Notes: a model not told the origin generated them from the letters alone. Counted from the stretch's first letter, positions 1 through 7,924 are shown. The stretch: 13,177 bases of DNA from Stemphylium vesicarium (GCA_004380135.1 QXCR01000355.1:1-13177); one strand, 5' to 3'. A program made the numbers and translations.

Positions 1-280
1 AGTCCTCGATTCTGGGTCGCTATTTGGCTGCAACCTAGATATAGGCTTTCCCTCCACTACACATTCGCCAGCTTCCTCACCCCCCCTGCGTAGCGAAAAA
101 CCCAGTGTGCCGGGAAAATGGGCCAATTCCATGCTTCCCTAAAACGCTGCATTGGTGTTGGTAGTATAATAAACTCGCTGCCACGTCAGAAAACAAAACC
201 GTTTGGTTGTACTTGGTTGAAAGTAATTTTGCGTACAAAGATCTGTGATCTCTGCGATTTCATTGGTTGTTCTCGCTACG
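1..280. other. Non-coding left edge, no gene seen
   Basis: No reading frame here looks like a protein. A plus-strand ATG frame opens at 118 but runs straight into the inverted repeat that begins at 281, and its composition is unremarkable. A segment around 70-107 (CGCCAGCTTC, then about 15 bases, then GCGTAGCGAAAAACC) loosely resembles one near 12073-12117 (CGCCAGCTTC ... GCATAGCAAAAAGAACC). This may be a faint shared repeat, or chance. Confidence 0.4.
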
Positions 281-282
281 TA

Positions 283-560
283 CACTCTCATGCACTTGCA
301 GCTTCCGCTTTGCACACGCGGCTCAGTTGTCATCGCGCACGGGGCATCCATTCGTCTAGTATACACTTGCTCTGAAAGGGCTTGGACTCTGTAGACAACT
401 CACTTTGATTGGTTCGAGTATCGATCATAAGATTGACTCATGGCAATGCTAACGAAAGCTAGCACTGTTTAGGTAAGGTCACCACTGGACAAGAAAGGCT
501 TAGCATGGGACCAAAAGTCGCCTGCTTACAGAAACCGGAAGCTGCGAGTGCATGAGAGTG
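283..560. mobile_element. Putative TA-flanked MITE (Tc1/mariner-like)
   Basis: Two inverted arms, 281-307 and 536-562, match over 27 bp with one T/C mismatch (core CACTCTCATGCACT ... GCAGCTTCCG). The match ends exactly at a TA dinucleotide on each side (281-282 and 561-562), as expected if TA is the duplicated target of a Tc1/mariner-type element, giving a 278-bp body. The interior has no transposase, so it would be a non-autonomous miniature element. A complication is that the sequence just outside each end also shares an imperfect 13-bp direct repeat, TTCTCGC(T/C)ACGTA, at 270-282 and 567-579, which TA insertion does not explain. Because TA is palindromic it cannot by itself prove a target duplication. 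The inverted repeat is certain; the family call is inference. Confidence 0.5.
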
Positions 561-562
561 TA

Positions 563-1113
563 GGGTTTCTCGCCACGTAGGGCGGAACGTTAGACGTCGT
601 GATCTTTGCTTATGAGCGATTGTTTCAAATGACGTCTCAGGGTTCACCACGTCCATTGCGGGGAAACCAAACTATTGAATCGATGGGCCGAAAGTGACCC
701 GCAAGACCTAAAGTCCCTTCTTGTTTGCCAGAAAATCCCATATGCCGGAAAGAAGCAATGAGAGGGCGGGGAGAGCACTTTTCCCGACACGGAGCTGTGT
801 CTAAGTGGCTGCTTCCTGAACACAGGCTTTTCGGGTTCGCAAGGAGAAACGTTAAGACCTCATCGATCATGGATCCTGACTGTGGTACATATGCCGCGAG
901 TGCCAATGCGTGAAATTGATATTGTCCAGTTCGCCATGGAGATCCCCTCTCTCTATCCGCGCCAGTAGACTTGGGACTATGACGAGAGTTAGCTGCCGAT
1001 GCATCCATCGATTCCATGTGGTCTGCAGAAGCTTGCAGTCTGCACCTTGGAGCATCTCACAGTGTGGAGTCAGCATAGAAGAAGCTGGTTTAAAGCTGGA
1101 TCTGGCCGTGTCG
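563..1113. other. Interval without a recognisable gene
   Basis: Several overlapping open frames of 60-126 codons occur on both strands, but none resembles a known protein and none shows a convincing ATG plus intron structure. A motif at about 890-912, read on the minus strand as a variant of GCACTCGCGGC, vaguely recalls the arms of the inverted repeat at 281-562. It is too short to call a third copy. Confidence 0.45.
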
Positions 1114-1171
1114 TGGTGCGTAAGCAGTGCGCATGCAGGAAGAATTGAAGGATTGAACTGAGGTTCTATTG

Positions 1172-1198
1172 TATGTATGTATGTATGTATGTATGTAT
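1172..1198 (+). repeat. (TATG)n microsatellite, LINE tail
   Basis: Nearly seven perfect TATG units. Read on the minus strand this is (CATA)n and sits exactly where the 3' tail of the inserted LINE fragment should be, so it is most simply the element's simple-repeat tail rather than an independent microsatellite. The first unit overlaps the target duplication. Confidence 0.9.
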
Positions 1199-1426
1199 TG
1201 TTTAACGTCCTGTGAAAGCCTCCCAGGGGGCATGAAAGACGGGTAGCGCCCTGTATGGTACTCAGGTGCTCCTATTCTTTGGGTGTTGGCAGTGTGTGCA
1301 GTCTGGTAGGGTAATTTCCGCCAGTTGAAAAGACTCTATCTAGGTTCCGGGCTGTGGGGCTGTGGATGTGTTGAGCAATGAAGCAGAGCTCTTGTTCTGG
1401 GGCTATTAGGCCTAGGGCGTTAGCGT
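1176..1426 (-). mobile_element. 5'-truncated LINE (non-LTR) insertion
   Basis: A 251-bp insert is flanked by a perfect 17-bp direct repeat, TGAGGTTCTATTGTATG, at 1159-1175 and 1427-1443. Copy B of the host repeat carries this site only once, in diverged form, near 7961-7977. On the minus strand one frame stays open from the 5' junction (1424) for 50 codons to a TAG at 1274-1272. It includes the stretches CFIAQHIHSPTARNLDRVF and GGNYPTRLHTLP, which look like the extreme C-terminus of a fungal LINE ORF2 downstream of RNase H. About 70 bp of 3' untranslated sequence and a (CATA)n tail follow. A long target duplication, simple-repeat tail and 5' truncation are the usual marks of target-primed reverse transcription. 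The structural case is strong; the clade (Tad1-like?) is a guess. Confidence 0.8.
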
Positions 1427-1565
1427 TGAGGTTCTATTGTATGATGATACGAACAGTATATATAGTTGAGTGACCGTAAACAACGCTAGTGCTGGACAAG
1501 CAGTAACGTCTCAGCAAAGGTGAGTTGCGACAGCAGAATGAGCAAGAGATACCCCAAACCGTGAC

Positions 1566-1913
1566 AGGCCGCGTATGTAAACCTCGCGATAATCAATGAT
1601 GACTCTTGAAACCTGCATCCTTAGCAATCTTAGTACTGACAATCTCAAAGGCAACAGGCGATGACAGTGAGCGGCAGCGAAACGGGCTCTATTTCCAAGA
1701 CGCTATGCTCTGTATACATACGGGTCCGTCCTCAGTGATGTCCAGTGACCAAGATCATATCTTGCCCCCGAATCTGGAAGAGAACGGTCCCCGTCAAGAT
1801 ACCCTCCATCTTCGTCATTGCGGACGCACGTCAATAGAAGCAATCTCCCAATGGCAGCAAAAACTTGAACCAGCCCACGGTAATGTAAATAGGTTCTAAA
1901 TCTTTTAGTGTCC
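1566..1913. other. Interval without a recognisable gene
   Basis: A plus-strand frame from 1606 to 1899 begins with a hydrophobic stretch resembling a signal peptide (KPASLAILVLTI), but it starts with TTG, is preceded by an in-frame TGA at 1600-1602, and has no ATG near its start. It is probably chance. The region lies just beyond the stop codon of the minus-strand F-box-like gene and may contain its 3' untranslated region. Confidence 0.4.
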
Positions 1914-2435
1914 CTATTGGTATGCGATCTTGCCCTCCACGGTAGCTTTTAATTGTCTGAAATCTACTAGATCAAACTCTTCGCTGGTTGATGGGGTAGT
2001 CGAGAGCGAGTGACAGATAACTCTGGCAGCCATGCTAATTTTATCTCTGTTGTTGAGAACTACCACAGAGTCTATTTTCAGGCAATCGCGTCTGAGTGAA
2101 TAAGACGTCTCGGCGGAGGGATGCGTTTGATAAAGATCGACCAAACGAACATAACTCAGATCTTTTATTCCAGTAATCTCCTTAAGTGGTTCCTCCCATG
2201 TGCCTTCGCGGACTGTGACATCTTCCAAAGTTATAGAGGATAGTGTTTTGCTGTGCCTCACCATGAACGTGACGAAGCCCTTATTTGGTACAGTCAGGGC
2301 TCTGAGCTCCATGGTGTTCAACATTGGCCATGAGAGGATTTCCCAAGTCCAACATGGGAGTTTCCCTTCTACATTGAAGTACTGCAGATCCGAGAGAGAG
2401 TAAAGAAAACCTGCTTCCTCAGTATTATCGCCTCC

Positions 2436-2443
2436 CTCGTGAG
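2436..2443. repeat. 8-bp target site duplication, left copy
   Basis: CTCGTGAG immediately precedes the left end of the hAT-type MITE and is repeated perfectly after its right end (2665-2672). It fits the hAT target preference nTnnnnAn. Confidence 0.9.
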
Positions 2444-2492
2444 CAGACTTGCTATCAGTCAGTTCAGTCCGAACTGAAGTCCGTGCACGCTA
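2444..2492 (+). repeat. Left terminal inverted repeat of hAT MITE
   Basis: 49 bp, inverted partner at 2616-2664, 48 of 49 positions matching. The match ends at CGCTA inside the element. Confidence 0.92.
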
Positions 2493-2615
2493 GCGCTGTT
2501 GCTACACCAACGCGGGCACCAATCGCTCTAGGGCTCGTGCGCGCAACCAAAATAGGTAAAGCTATGCTCAATTCTTCAAATACCACCCTGTCAGTGATGA
2601 GATTTAAGGTTTTAA

Positions 2616-2664
2616 TAGCGTGCACGGACTTCGGTTCGGACTGAACTGACTGATAGCAAGTCTG
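2616..2664 (-). repeat. Right terminal inverted repeat of hAT MITE
   Basis: Inverse of 2444-2492 with one transition-type difference at 2633. It ends GCAAGTCTG, directly abutting the second CTCGTGAG. Confidence 0.92.
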
Positions 2665-2672
2665 CTCGTGAG
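2665..2672. repeat. 8-bp target site duplication, right copy
   Basis: Perfect second copy of CTCGTGAG after the MITE. In the minus-strand frame it encodes the last host residues (T-H-E) before transposon sequence begins. Confidence 0.9.
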
Positions 2673-3045
2673 TAACCAAGTTCAAAGAGTGAACTTTTGG
2701 AGCAAATGTTTCCTTCCATAGTTGTGCCGTTGGTTCAAAGAGATGGGTGTTCCAAGATGTGTCACCTGCGGATATACACAGGTTCAACCTGGAATTGGCG
2801 GACAGTCTTGGATCGTTAAAGGTCTTGATAGCGCCGCCTAAGGTATAGCCGCAAGCTGTTTCTTCATGGCTTGAAATAATGTCGATCTTGAATACTTTCA
2901 GCTTTGGAGAACCCGGGATTGTGCTCGTAGGGTTTCGTTGCGAATCGAAACAGGGTATCGATTGATTTGGCGTTTGCCCTTCCAGAGTCTCCCTAATGAT
3001 CGTTGCGTGCCAGACATAACTAGCGATTTTCTCCGGCTTGGCCAT

Positions 3046-3702
3046 CTTCGTTTCGTCATGCGTTACCGACAGTCGACGGAAACAATAGTGTCCAAATTCG
3101 TCGTTCGATATCGATCAGGAGTCACGACAAGCGAGTCGCAAGTTTGGAAGTTCGTCCTTATTAGAATAATGCTGCGACGGCTGTGAGCCGTTGTGCCGTG
3201 CTATATATAAGTTTACGACACCCTATTCAATCTGTAATATGAAGCCTTCAGCATCATGATTGGATGTACCGATCGCCATGGCGATCCAGTCTTAGAACGT
3301 GCGCCGCGACGCAAGGATGGCATGATACGAATCGTGTCACAGTGGCGCGACGGCTTATTAGTAAATAGATTACGCTTCCAAAGTAGGCCTATGCGCAGAT
3401 TTGAGCCACTACCATTGTAAGCTCCTGGCGGCTTCTACAACAAGCAAGCTGCGCTTGCTCCGCGCGCCTTTCCCAATATGCCGTAGTGTAGGCATCGGTA
3501 AACCGGCCCATCGCAACTGCGGCACGATTCTTGTTGAAACAGCCTTGCGCTGAGCCGAAGGATCCTGCGGTCGTTATTGAGCCATGCCGTTATTAGTCTC
3601 GCCTGTCTCACTTGGAGTCGTCCATTAACGTTCACGAACCCGATCAGAGCTTAGTGCTCCGCTGTACAAGGGTCGAGATAAACCAAGAGCTGCACAAGCG
3701 TG
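3046..3702. other. Interval upstream of broken gene; TATA and hairpin
   Basis: No convincing gene. A TATATATA run at 3202-3209 lies about 160 bp upstream of the minus-strand F-box-like ATG and could be its TATA box. A small perfect hairpin, ACGGCT-GTG-AGCCGT, sits at 3177-3191. The segment around 3177-3220 has the look of a transposon end, but I found no inverted partner in the window. Open frames at 3435-3635 (minus) and 3612-3845 (plus) carry no recognisable signature. Confidence 0.35.
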
Positions 3703-4128
3703 ATGGCGTCCAAAACTGGAGGCGCCTTGCATGGGCTATTTTCATCATATACCCTTGGGTTCTTCATTCTCCTCCTGTCAGTCAGTGGAATCGTCAGGGC
3801 ACCGGGCCAATCTGCTTACGCTCCAAGCAACGAATTGCATTATGACCGGGCTACCGCCTGCGGTGGCGTTTGACGGTGTGCAAAGAGATGTTGAGGGCCG
3901 ACTAACATGCAGGGGGTTCGTCGAAAACAAGGGCAAGGCTACACACCAAGGTTAACTACAATCGCCGCTCCTAACAGCACAGCCACCATGCGCGGCACAG
4001 TCCTTCAGCATCGTATGACGGGAGCCCGGAAACGCCTCGTCGCACCCCATACCGCTCTTTTGACCTCCAATAGTCACTCGAATCGGGTGGAGTGGGCCGA
4101 AGGGGCACAGCCAGGTCAGTGCCCATGA
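3703..4128 (+). CDS. Candidate small secreted protein, two exons
   Basis: Speculative. An ATG at 3703 in good context (GTGATGG) opens a 56-codon frame whose N-terminus looks like a secretory signal: a basic start (MASKTGG), a hydrophobic core (LGFFILLLSVSGIV), then a possible cleavage site near SAYA. The frame meets TGA at 3871. A 45-nt intron, 3868-3912 (donor GTTTGA, branch CTAAC at 3902-3906, acceptor CAG), would remove that stop and join in frame to 3913-4128, giving about 126 residues ending GQCP. The donor is non-canonical and the branch-to-acceptor gap is short. The second exon is basic and low in complexity, and cysteines are few for an effector. It may be chance. Confidence 0.2.
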
Positions 4129-4755
4129 GCATATTTGCAACGCCCAATCCGGAGTTGGTCGGCGAGGAAGCATAATAGGAACGGCGTTTAGCGATGCGGC
4201 CCTGCTTTCACGGGACTTTTTCGCTGGTATCAGACCACACTAGGGGCTCTGTGGCAATCACAATGGAGGTTTGGGCGATGAACTCAATGGTTTGTCTGGA
4301 AGAATTCGATTCCATGACTAAAGCATTTGACGGCGCTTGGAATGGCGTGCCCCATCTTGTCTAACCACTGGATGACAAAATCCCATCAGAACAGTGACTG
4401 AATGTGAAAGACTACAGAGACACGACGTTGGGCGTGACAAGCACAATAGCTTCGCTGAACCTCTCACAGCGGGCGTTGGCTTAACTGACCATGGCTCACG
4501 CTGGATGATGAGCGCTTTGGTCCATGTGCCAATGCCTGGCTAGGGTGTGCTGTGCCTTAGGCCATCGACGGGAGAAGTTGCCGCACACTCTTTTGGCCCC
4601 CACTAGAGATGGTGACAGCGCCCCTGCATCTTGGAAGGCTGCAGTAATTCCTAGCGGACACGCCCACCTACTAGGGTGTCGTCTACTGATTATGATGATA
4701 GTGCTAGGAAACCTCTCTTATGTGCAACGAGTCTACGCTCAAGGTTCAATGCATA
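4129..4755. other. Interval without a recognisable gene
   Basis: I see no protein family signature, RNA gene or repeat. A plus-strand frame from 4524 has an ATG and a hydrophobic patch (LLIMMIVLGNL) but runs into the left arm of the fold-back element at 4756, so it is unlikely to be a real gene. Confidence 0.4.
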
Positions 4756-4949
4756 CAGTGGTTAGCGATTGCGGCTTCACCCCTGCAGGCAGCATTCCAA
4801 AAATCCAGTCATCATGAGGTCGAGGATTGGCCAATCACATCGCCTATTTTGCAGCAGATATCTAGCGTTAATCTATGTACGGAAAGTGGGGCTGTCCAAA
4901 ACCGTTGCGCATCTGCGTGAAGGGGTGAAGCCGCAATCGCTAACGACTG
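4756..4949. mobile_element. Tc1/mariner-type MITE (194 bp)
   Basis: The left end reads CAGTGGTTAGCGATTGCGGC and the right end is its inverse. The terminal inverted repeats are 29 bp (4756-4784 and 4921-4949) with one mismatch at position 5; the inner 24 bp are perfect. The element is bordered by TA on both sides (4754-4755 and 4950-4951), and similarity stops beyond TA. An end beginning CAGT plus a TA target is typical of Tc1/mariner elements, including fungal pogo/Fot-like ones. An 8-bp hAT-type duplication was looked for and is absent. The interior holds a perfect palindrome, ATTGGCCAAT, and no transposase, so this is a non-autonomous miniature. Confidence 0.78.
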
Positions 4950-6441
4950 TAGTTAGGATAGAGAGATTTGATCACTCCCATTTGCGTGAGTTGATACGGT
5001 GCGGTTCACGAGTGTGGCTCCGTAGAGAATCGCCCACTTTCTCCCCACAGCTTCGAATGTCAGTAGCGCAGGCGGTGTGTATCAGAGCGGCCACTCGGTT
5101 CCACCATACAGTCGTTGCGTGGTTTGGCGGCGCACAAGGGGGATCAGGGGTAAGACGGTATGGTATGTAAGGGGTGTGAGCGGGGCAACGAAGCGGCTCG
5201 TCGGAGAAAGTACATTGGTTTGTATTATAAGAATAGATCATGTGCTTAAGCTTGAGGCGGTGTGCACGCCACCGTGGTTGCCCGTGGCAGCTTTATTGTG
5301 ATCGTCGTGCTCAGCCGTTTTACAATCACCCACAATGCTCGTTGTGAGCCTTGTAAGACGGGCGCCCAGACGTCCCTCATGCCCCGACTGTCTCTCAGTC
5401 ACACGGATCCCGGACTAGGCAGTACCCGTGCCGAACTGGCACCCAATGATCAATTCACGTTGCCAGGCAGCGATGTGCGAGGCATGAAGGGGCCTCGAAT
5501 CTCCTGTACGCGAGCCGTAAGCGGCGCTTATGGTGCCGCTCGCCAATTCCCATCTACCTTGACCGCCGAGGTCATCGGTTCCCGAGTTTATGCTTTGACG
5601 AAGCATCAAGAGCACTGACTGGTCCGTGTGCTATGCAAGTAGGGGTTCTACAAGAGACGCTGTCTTCATTGGCAAATTTTCGGAAATGACGATCATTGGC
5701 TGATGTCTAGCTGTGATCGTACTGGCAAGGACTGGGAAGTCCGTTGAGTTCATAGTCGGATTCGTGATCTGGCCTCGTATTGGTGTTAGGTTCCACTGCA
5801 CCAAGAACTGCTACTCCGTTACTTCCAGGGTCCTACATGAGCCAAAAAAGACTCATCGCTGCGAGTAAAGCGGCATGTCTGGCGTAAATTAATGCCAAGT
5901 CGCTAGTGCATCTGCGAGGTCCTTTGTGTTAGACACAAGACCGTTTTGAAAGTCCTTTGCCCAGTACAGAGATCGCAATCGAAGGGTTGGAGGGATCAGA
6001 CAATGGAGACCAGGGATCTGACGGGATGAGAGACCTCTTAGCTTCGTTACACGTCATGCGTGACGTACACTGAACATGACGGTGGCGCATCATTGCTCGA
6101 AACACTAACCTGTATCGGTCACGAGTGTCGGAGTTGTCATCTTCTAGCCCTACCCTGCATATGCTGTCCTAGGAGTGGGGAGTGTAAGAATGCCCAGACA
6201 TAATTGGTTGTGATAGTCGGCGTTCAGGCCGTACTATGCATGCAAGAACGCTGCAAGTAGCCTCAACGTGGCGGTTTAATGTGGTAGAAACGACATAAGG
6301 GGTTTAGCTTACTCAAGGGCGTATAGACGTTGTGCAGCTGGACAGGGCCCCCTACCCGAGGGGCGGTTTTGACATGATAAAAGCAACGATTTCTCTCGGG
6401 AGAAAGAGCCTGGAATCGTGTATCTTCTCGGCTTCGCCGTA
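4950..6441. other. Long interval without a recognisable gene
   Basis: About 1.5 kb. The largest open frames (around 5170 on both strands, and 5262-5618 plus) lack a credible ATG or family signature; the last begins with GTG and a hydrophobic run only. From 5620 to 6441 no frame of interest appears. One regulatory-looking site is seen at 6051-6066, ACGTCA-TGCG-TGACGT, two inverted TGACGT half-sites of the CRE/bZIP type, about 440 bp upstream of the next gene. Confidence 0.45.
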
Positions 6442-6442
6442 C

Positions 6443-6505
6443 TCTATATGTTAATTTACCTTTCTATTTTAGAAGTAGCTTCTTCCACGATCCACCACCC
6501 CAACA
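6443..6505 (+). promoter_or_regulatory. Probable core promoter and 5' leader
   Basis: A TATA-like CTCTATATG (about 6441-6449) and a pyrimidine-rich stretch are followed by a leader ending CCCCAACAATG. The A at -3 and the CAACA context suit a fungal start codon. Just upstream are two short perfect hairpins, TTCTC-TCGG-GAGAA (about 6392-6405) and CGGC-TTC-GCCG (about 6429-6439). Inferred from sequence only. Confidence 0.45.
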
Positions 6506-7123
6506 ATGCCTCAATCAATTCAGAATTATCCCAGTCAGCCTGACTGGACGATCACATTCGCGCAAGACAGCCTAAAGGCGCCTCCATTGTCTGAAACTTT
6601 CCTGAACGTCCTACATGGATTCAAGCCTTTCAATCTTTTTCTAGGAGTTCCATTTCGCATCTCCGCGGCATGCCTGTATAAAAGAAACGATGAGAATATT
6701 GTTTACGTCGAGATTTTGTCAGACTTGCAAAAGAATTTTTCGGATGTTGCTGCTATGCCAAAAATCGAGGTCATTGGGGACTCATACAAACTTACCGGTT
6801 TCCTCGTCTCGTTTAAAGAGTATCTGGGGCTTATGTCAAAACAGAAGTCTGAACTTGGTCTGTCTTGATTTCATTTGATAGAACGCTGCTAACAGAGAGC
6901 AGAACACATGAGCCCAGGACTAAATGCCGCCAAACGGGCCCTCATTGACCGTATAGACAACGACCATTACATTTTCTACTCTCACACCTTGCCTCAAGAT
7001 GAGCGTGACGAACTCAAACCATTCTTTCAGAGATGCGGTCTATCCCTCGACTCCTACAATATTGACGACAAAAGCTTGATCAAACTGGCCGAGGAACACA
7101 AGAACAGAGATGAGAAAGAGTAG
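6506..7123 (+). CDS. Uncharacterised 190-residue protein, two exons
   Basis: Exon 1 is 6506-6857 and exon 2 is 6903-7123. The ATG at 6506 lies in a good context (CAACAATGCC). Splicing out 45 nt joins the two open frames through a split GAA codon (residue 118) and gives 190 residues ending in TAG. Without splicing, exon 1 stops only three codons after the donor, so the in-frame join with branch site and acceptor is good evidence for one gene. The protein has no signal peptide, no obvious membrane helix and only two cysteines. Its N-terminal half alternates hydrophobic and polar residues (FNLFLGVPFRISAACLYKR, then IVYVEIL) suggesting beta-strands. Its C-terminus is charged and probably helical (DERDELKPFFQRCGLSLDSY, then EEHKNRDEKE). 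I do not recognise a family, and it may be lineage-restricted. Confidence 0.75.
6858..6902 (+). other. Intron of the 190-residue protein gene
   Basis: 45 nt, donor GTCTGT, branch GCTAAC at 6888-6893 (close to the fungal consensus) and acceptor GCAG. It is phase 1. The donor departs from the common GTRNGT, which is the only weak point; it contains the stop codon that would otherwise end exon 1. Confidence 0.72.
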
Positions 7124-7924
7124 AGGGGTCGAGGACATCGCTTGTGACACTTAGATGGACCTATGTCTGCTTGAGGAAGAAAGTATGAACCTGGGGGGGA
7201 CGTGGCTTGGAATGGGGCTGTTGCAAAGAAACACGGGTTGGGCGTATTGAGGCGGGATGAACCGGTACGAAGCCGGATGAGGCGGGACGTGTGGCAGCAG
7301 AATAGCGAGGATAGGTGATTTCCAGCGAAAGCAGAATAGTGGAGCGTCGCAAGTTGCTAGTTGCCTCAATACTGATCAAAGCAATGAATGCACGGAGAGT
7401 GTCAGACAGACAACTCATCGATTTACACATGACGCTCTGATCCGCACATGACCTGTACGAGAGGACGTTCAAACGCAGAGACGGCATATGCGGCTCAATA
7501 CCCGTCAGCGCTTGTCAATACCCTTCGGTATGCTCCGCCATCGCCGCGCCCTATCAGGCAACCTTTTCCTAGATTTCGAGTTCGATTGAGCGTGTTTCCA
7601 AGCGTGAGCTTCACGCCTCCGGTATGATTTGGCTCAAGCTCGACTCTCGGCGGCGCGGCATCCGCTTTTGCCCGGTACCTGTTTCTTGCTTCCTACGTTG
7701 CTACTCATCCAACGCTATCTGTCGGGTATGGAGGGACCTAGACGAGGAGGTGAAAAGGCAGAAGGTTGTTGTATTGAGAGAGCTATAGAGAGCGATTATA
7801 TACACAACCAATATGAGTAAGCATGTGACGAAGAGTCACGTGAGAGATGCAGTTCACATGTACCTTGTGAACTGGGGTGCCATGCTGACACTATCCATCT
7901 CGACTCATGTGATCCTGTGGAGGT
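7124..7924. other. Interval without a gene; small repeats
   Basis: Probably starts with the 3' untranslated region of the preceding gene. GAGGCGGGA occurs twice within 35 bp (about 7250-7288). TCAATACCC occurs twice around 7495-7523. Two short perfect hairpins lie just before repeat copy B: GTGAC-GAAGA-GTCAC (about 7825-7839) and a 9-bp-armed one at 7850-7874 (CAGTTCACA ... TGTGAACTG). Overlapping open frames here have no recognisable features. Confidence 0.4.

Larger units (their letters stand above)
1114..1565 (+). repeat. Dispersed repeat, copy A (split by LINE)
   Basis: The segments 1114-1175 and 1444-1565 align with 7925-8103 (copy B) once the LINE insert is ignored. Shared blocks in order are GCAGTGC, AGGATTGAACTGAGGTT, GTGACCGT, an AAGGTGAGT block (about 1516) and ACCCCAAACCGTGAC (ending 1565). 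By eye the two copies are roughly 70% alike, with small indels. Copy A contains a TATATATA box at 1457-1464, about 60 bp before the conserved AAG/GTGAGT, which looks like a splice donor. The repeat could therefore be a promoter with a 5' untranslated exon, an old solo LTR, or part of an unknown transposon. No open reading frame is conserved between the copies. A faint third copy may lie at 11939-12005, with AAGGTGAG and CCCAAACCGTAAC in the same order. Confidence 0.65.
2444..2664. mobile_element. hAT-type MITE (221 bp)
   Basis: The element begins CAGACTTGCTATCAGTC and ends with the inverse, GACTGATAGCAAGTCTG. The terminal inverted repeats are 49 bp (2444-2492 and 2616-2664) with a single mismatch (T at 2475 against G at 2633). 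It is bordered by a perfect 8-bp direct repeat, CTCGTGAG. Ends of the form CAG...CTG plus an 8-bp duplication fitting nTnnnnAn are diagnostic of the hAT superfamily. The 123-bp interior encodes no transposase, so it must have been moved by an autonomous relative elsewhere. The near-identity of the arms suggests a fairly recent insertion. It lies inside a coding sequence and supplies that frame with a 66-residue tail and a premature stop. A transcript through it could fold into a 49-bp hairpin. Confidence 0.92.
1914..3045 (-). pseudogene. F-box/LRR-like protein gene, broken by MITE
   Basis: From the ATG at 3045 the frame encodes 127 host residues and then enters the MITE at 2664. It reads 66 residues of transposon sequence and stops at 2464. 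The rest of the gene continues from 2435 to a TAG at 1914. If the 221-bp element plus one 8-bp duplication (229 bp) is ignored, the two halves are in one frame with no stop and give 300 residues. The C-terminal half has leucine-rich spacing (LSDLQYFNVEG, LSSITLEDVTVREGTWEEPL, LSYVRLVDLYQ) typical of the region following the F-box in many fungal F-box-type proteins. No F-box itself is visible. Upstream of the ATG the frame stays open for 23 codons (EFGHYCFRRLSVTHDETK) before a TGA, so the 5' end may already be lost or an upstream exon missed. As it stands the gene can only make a truncated chimera. The coding origin is well supported; the F-box assignment is moderate. Confidence 0.7.

Noticed and set aside
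405..425. tRNA B-box-like GGTTCGAGTATCG
   Set aside because: No matching A box or cloverleaf could be built around it.
888..915. Third copy of the inverted-repeat arm seen at 281-307 and 536-562
   Set aside because: Only about 11 bp of partial similarity; not distinguishable from chance.
1606..1899. Signal-peptide-like 97-codon frame
   Set aside because: TTG start, in-frame stop just upstream at 1600-1602, no ATG near the hydrophobic segment and no splice signals noticed.
4748..4957. hAT origin for the 4756-4949 element because its ends start with CAG
   Set aside because: The 8-bp flanks (AATGCATA and TAGTTAGG) do not match, whereas TA borders both ends, so Tc1/mariner fits better.
5262..5618. 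118-codon frame with a hydrophobic beginning
   Set aside because: GTG start, no supporting ATG, no recognisable domain; likely chance in moderately GC-rich DNA.
7575..7595. tRNA B-box-like AGTTCGATTGAGC
   Set aside because: No A box or acceptor stem at suitable distance.
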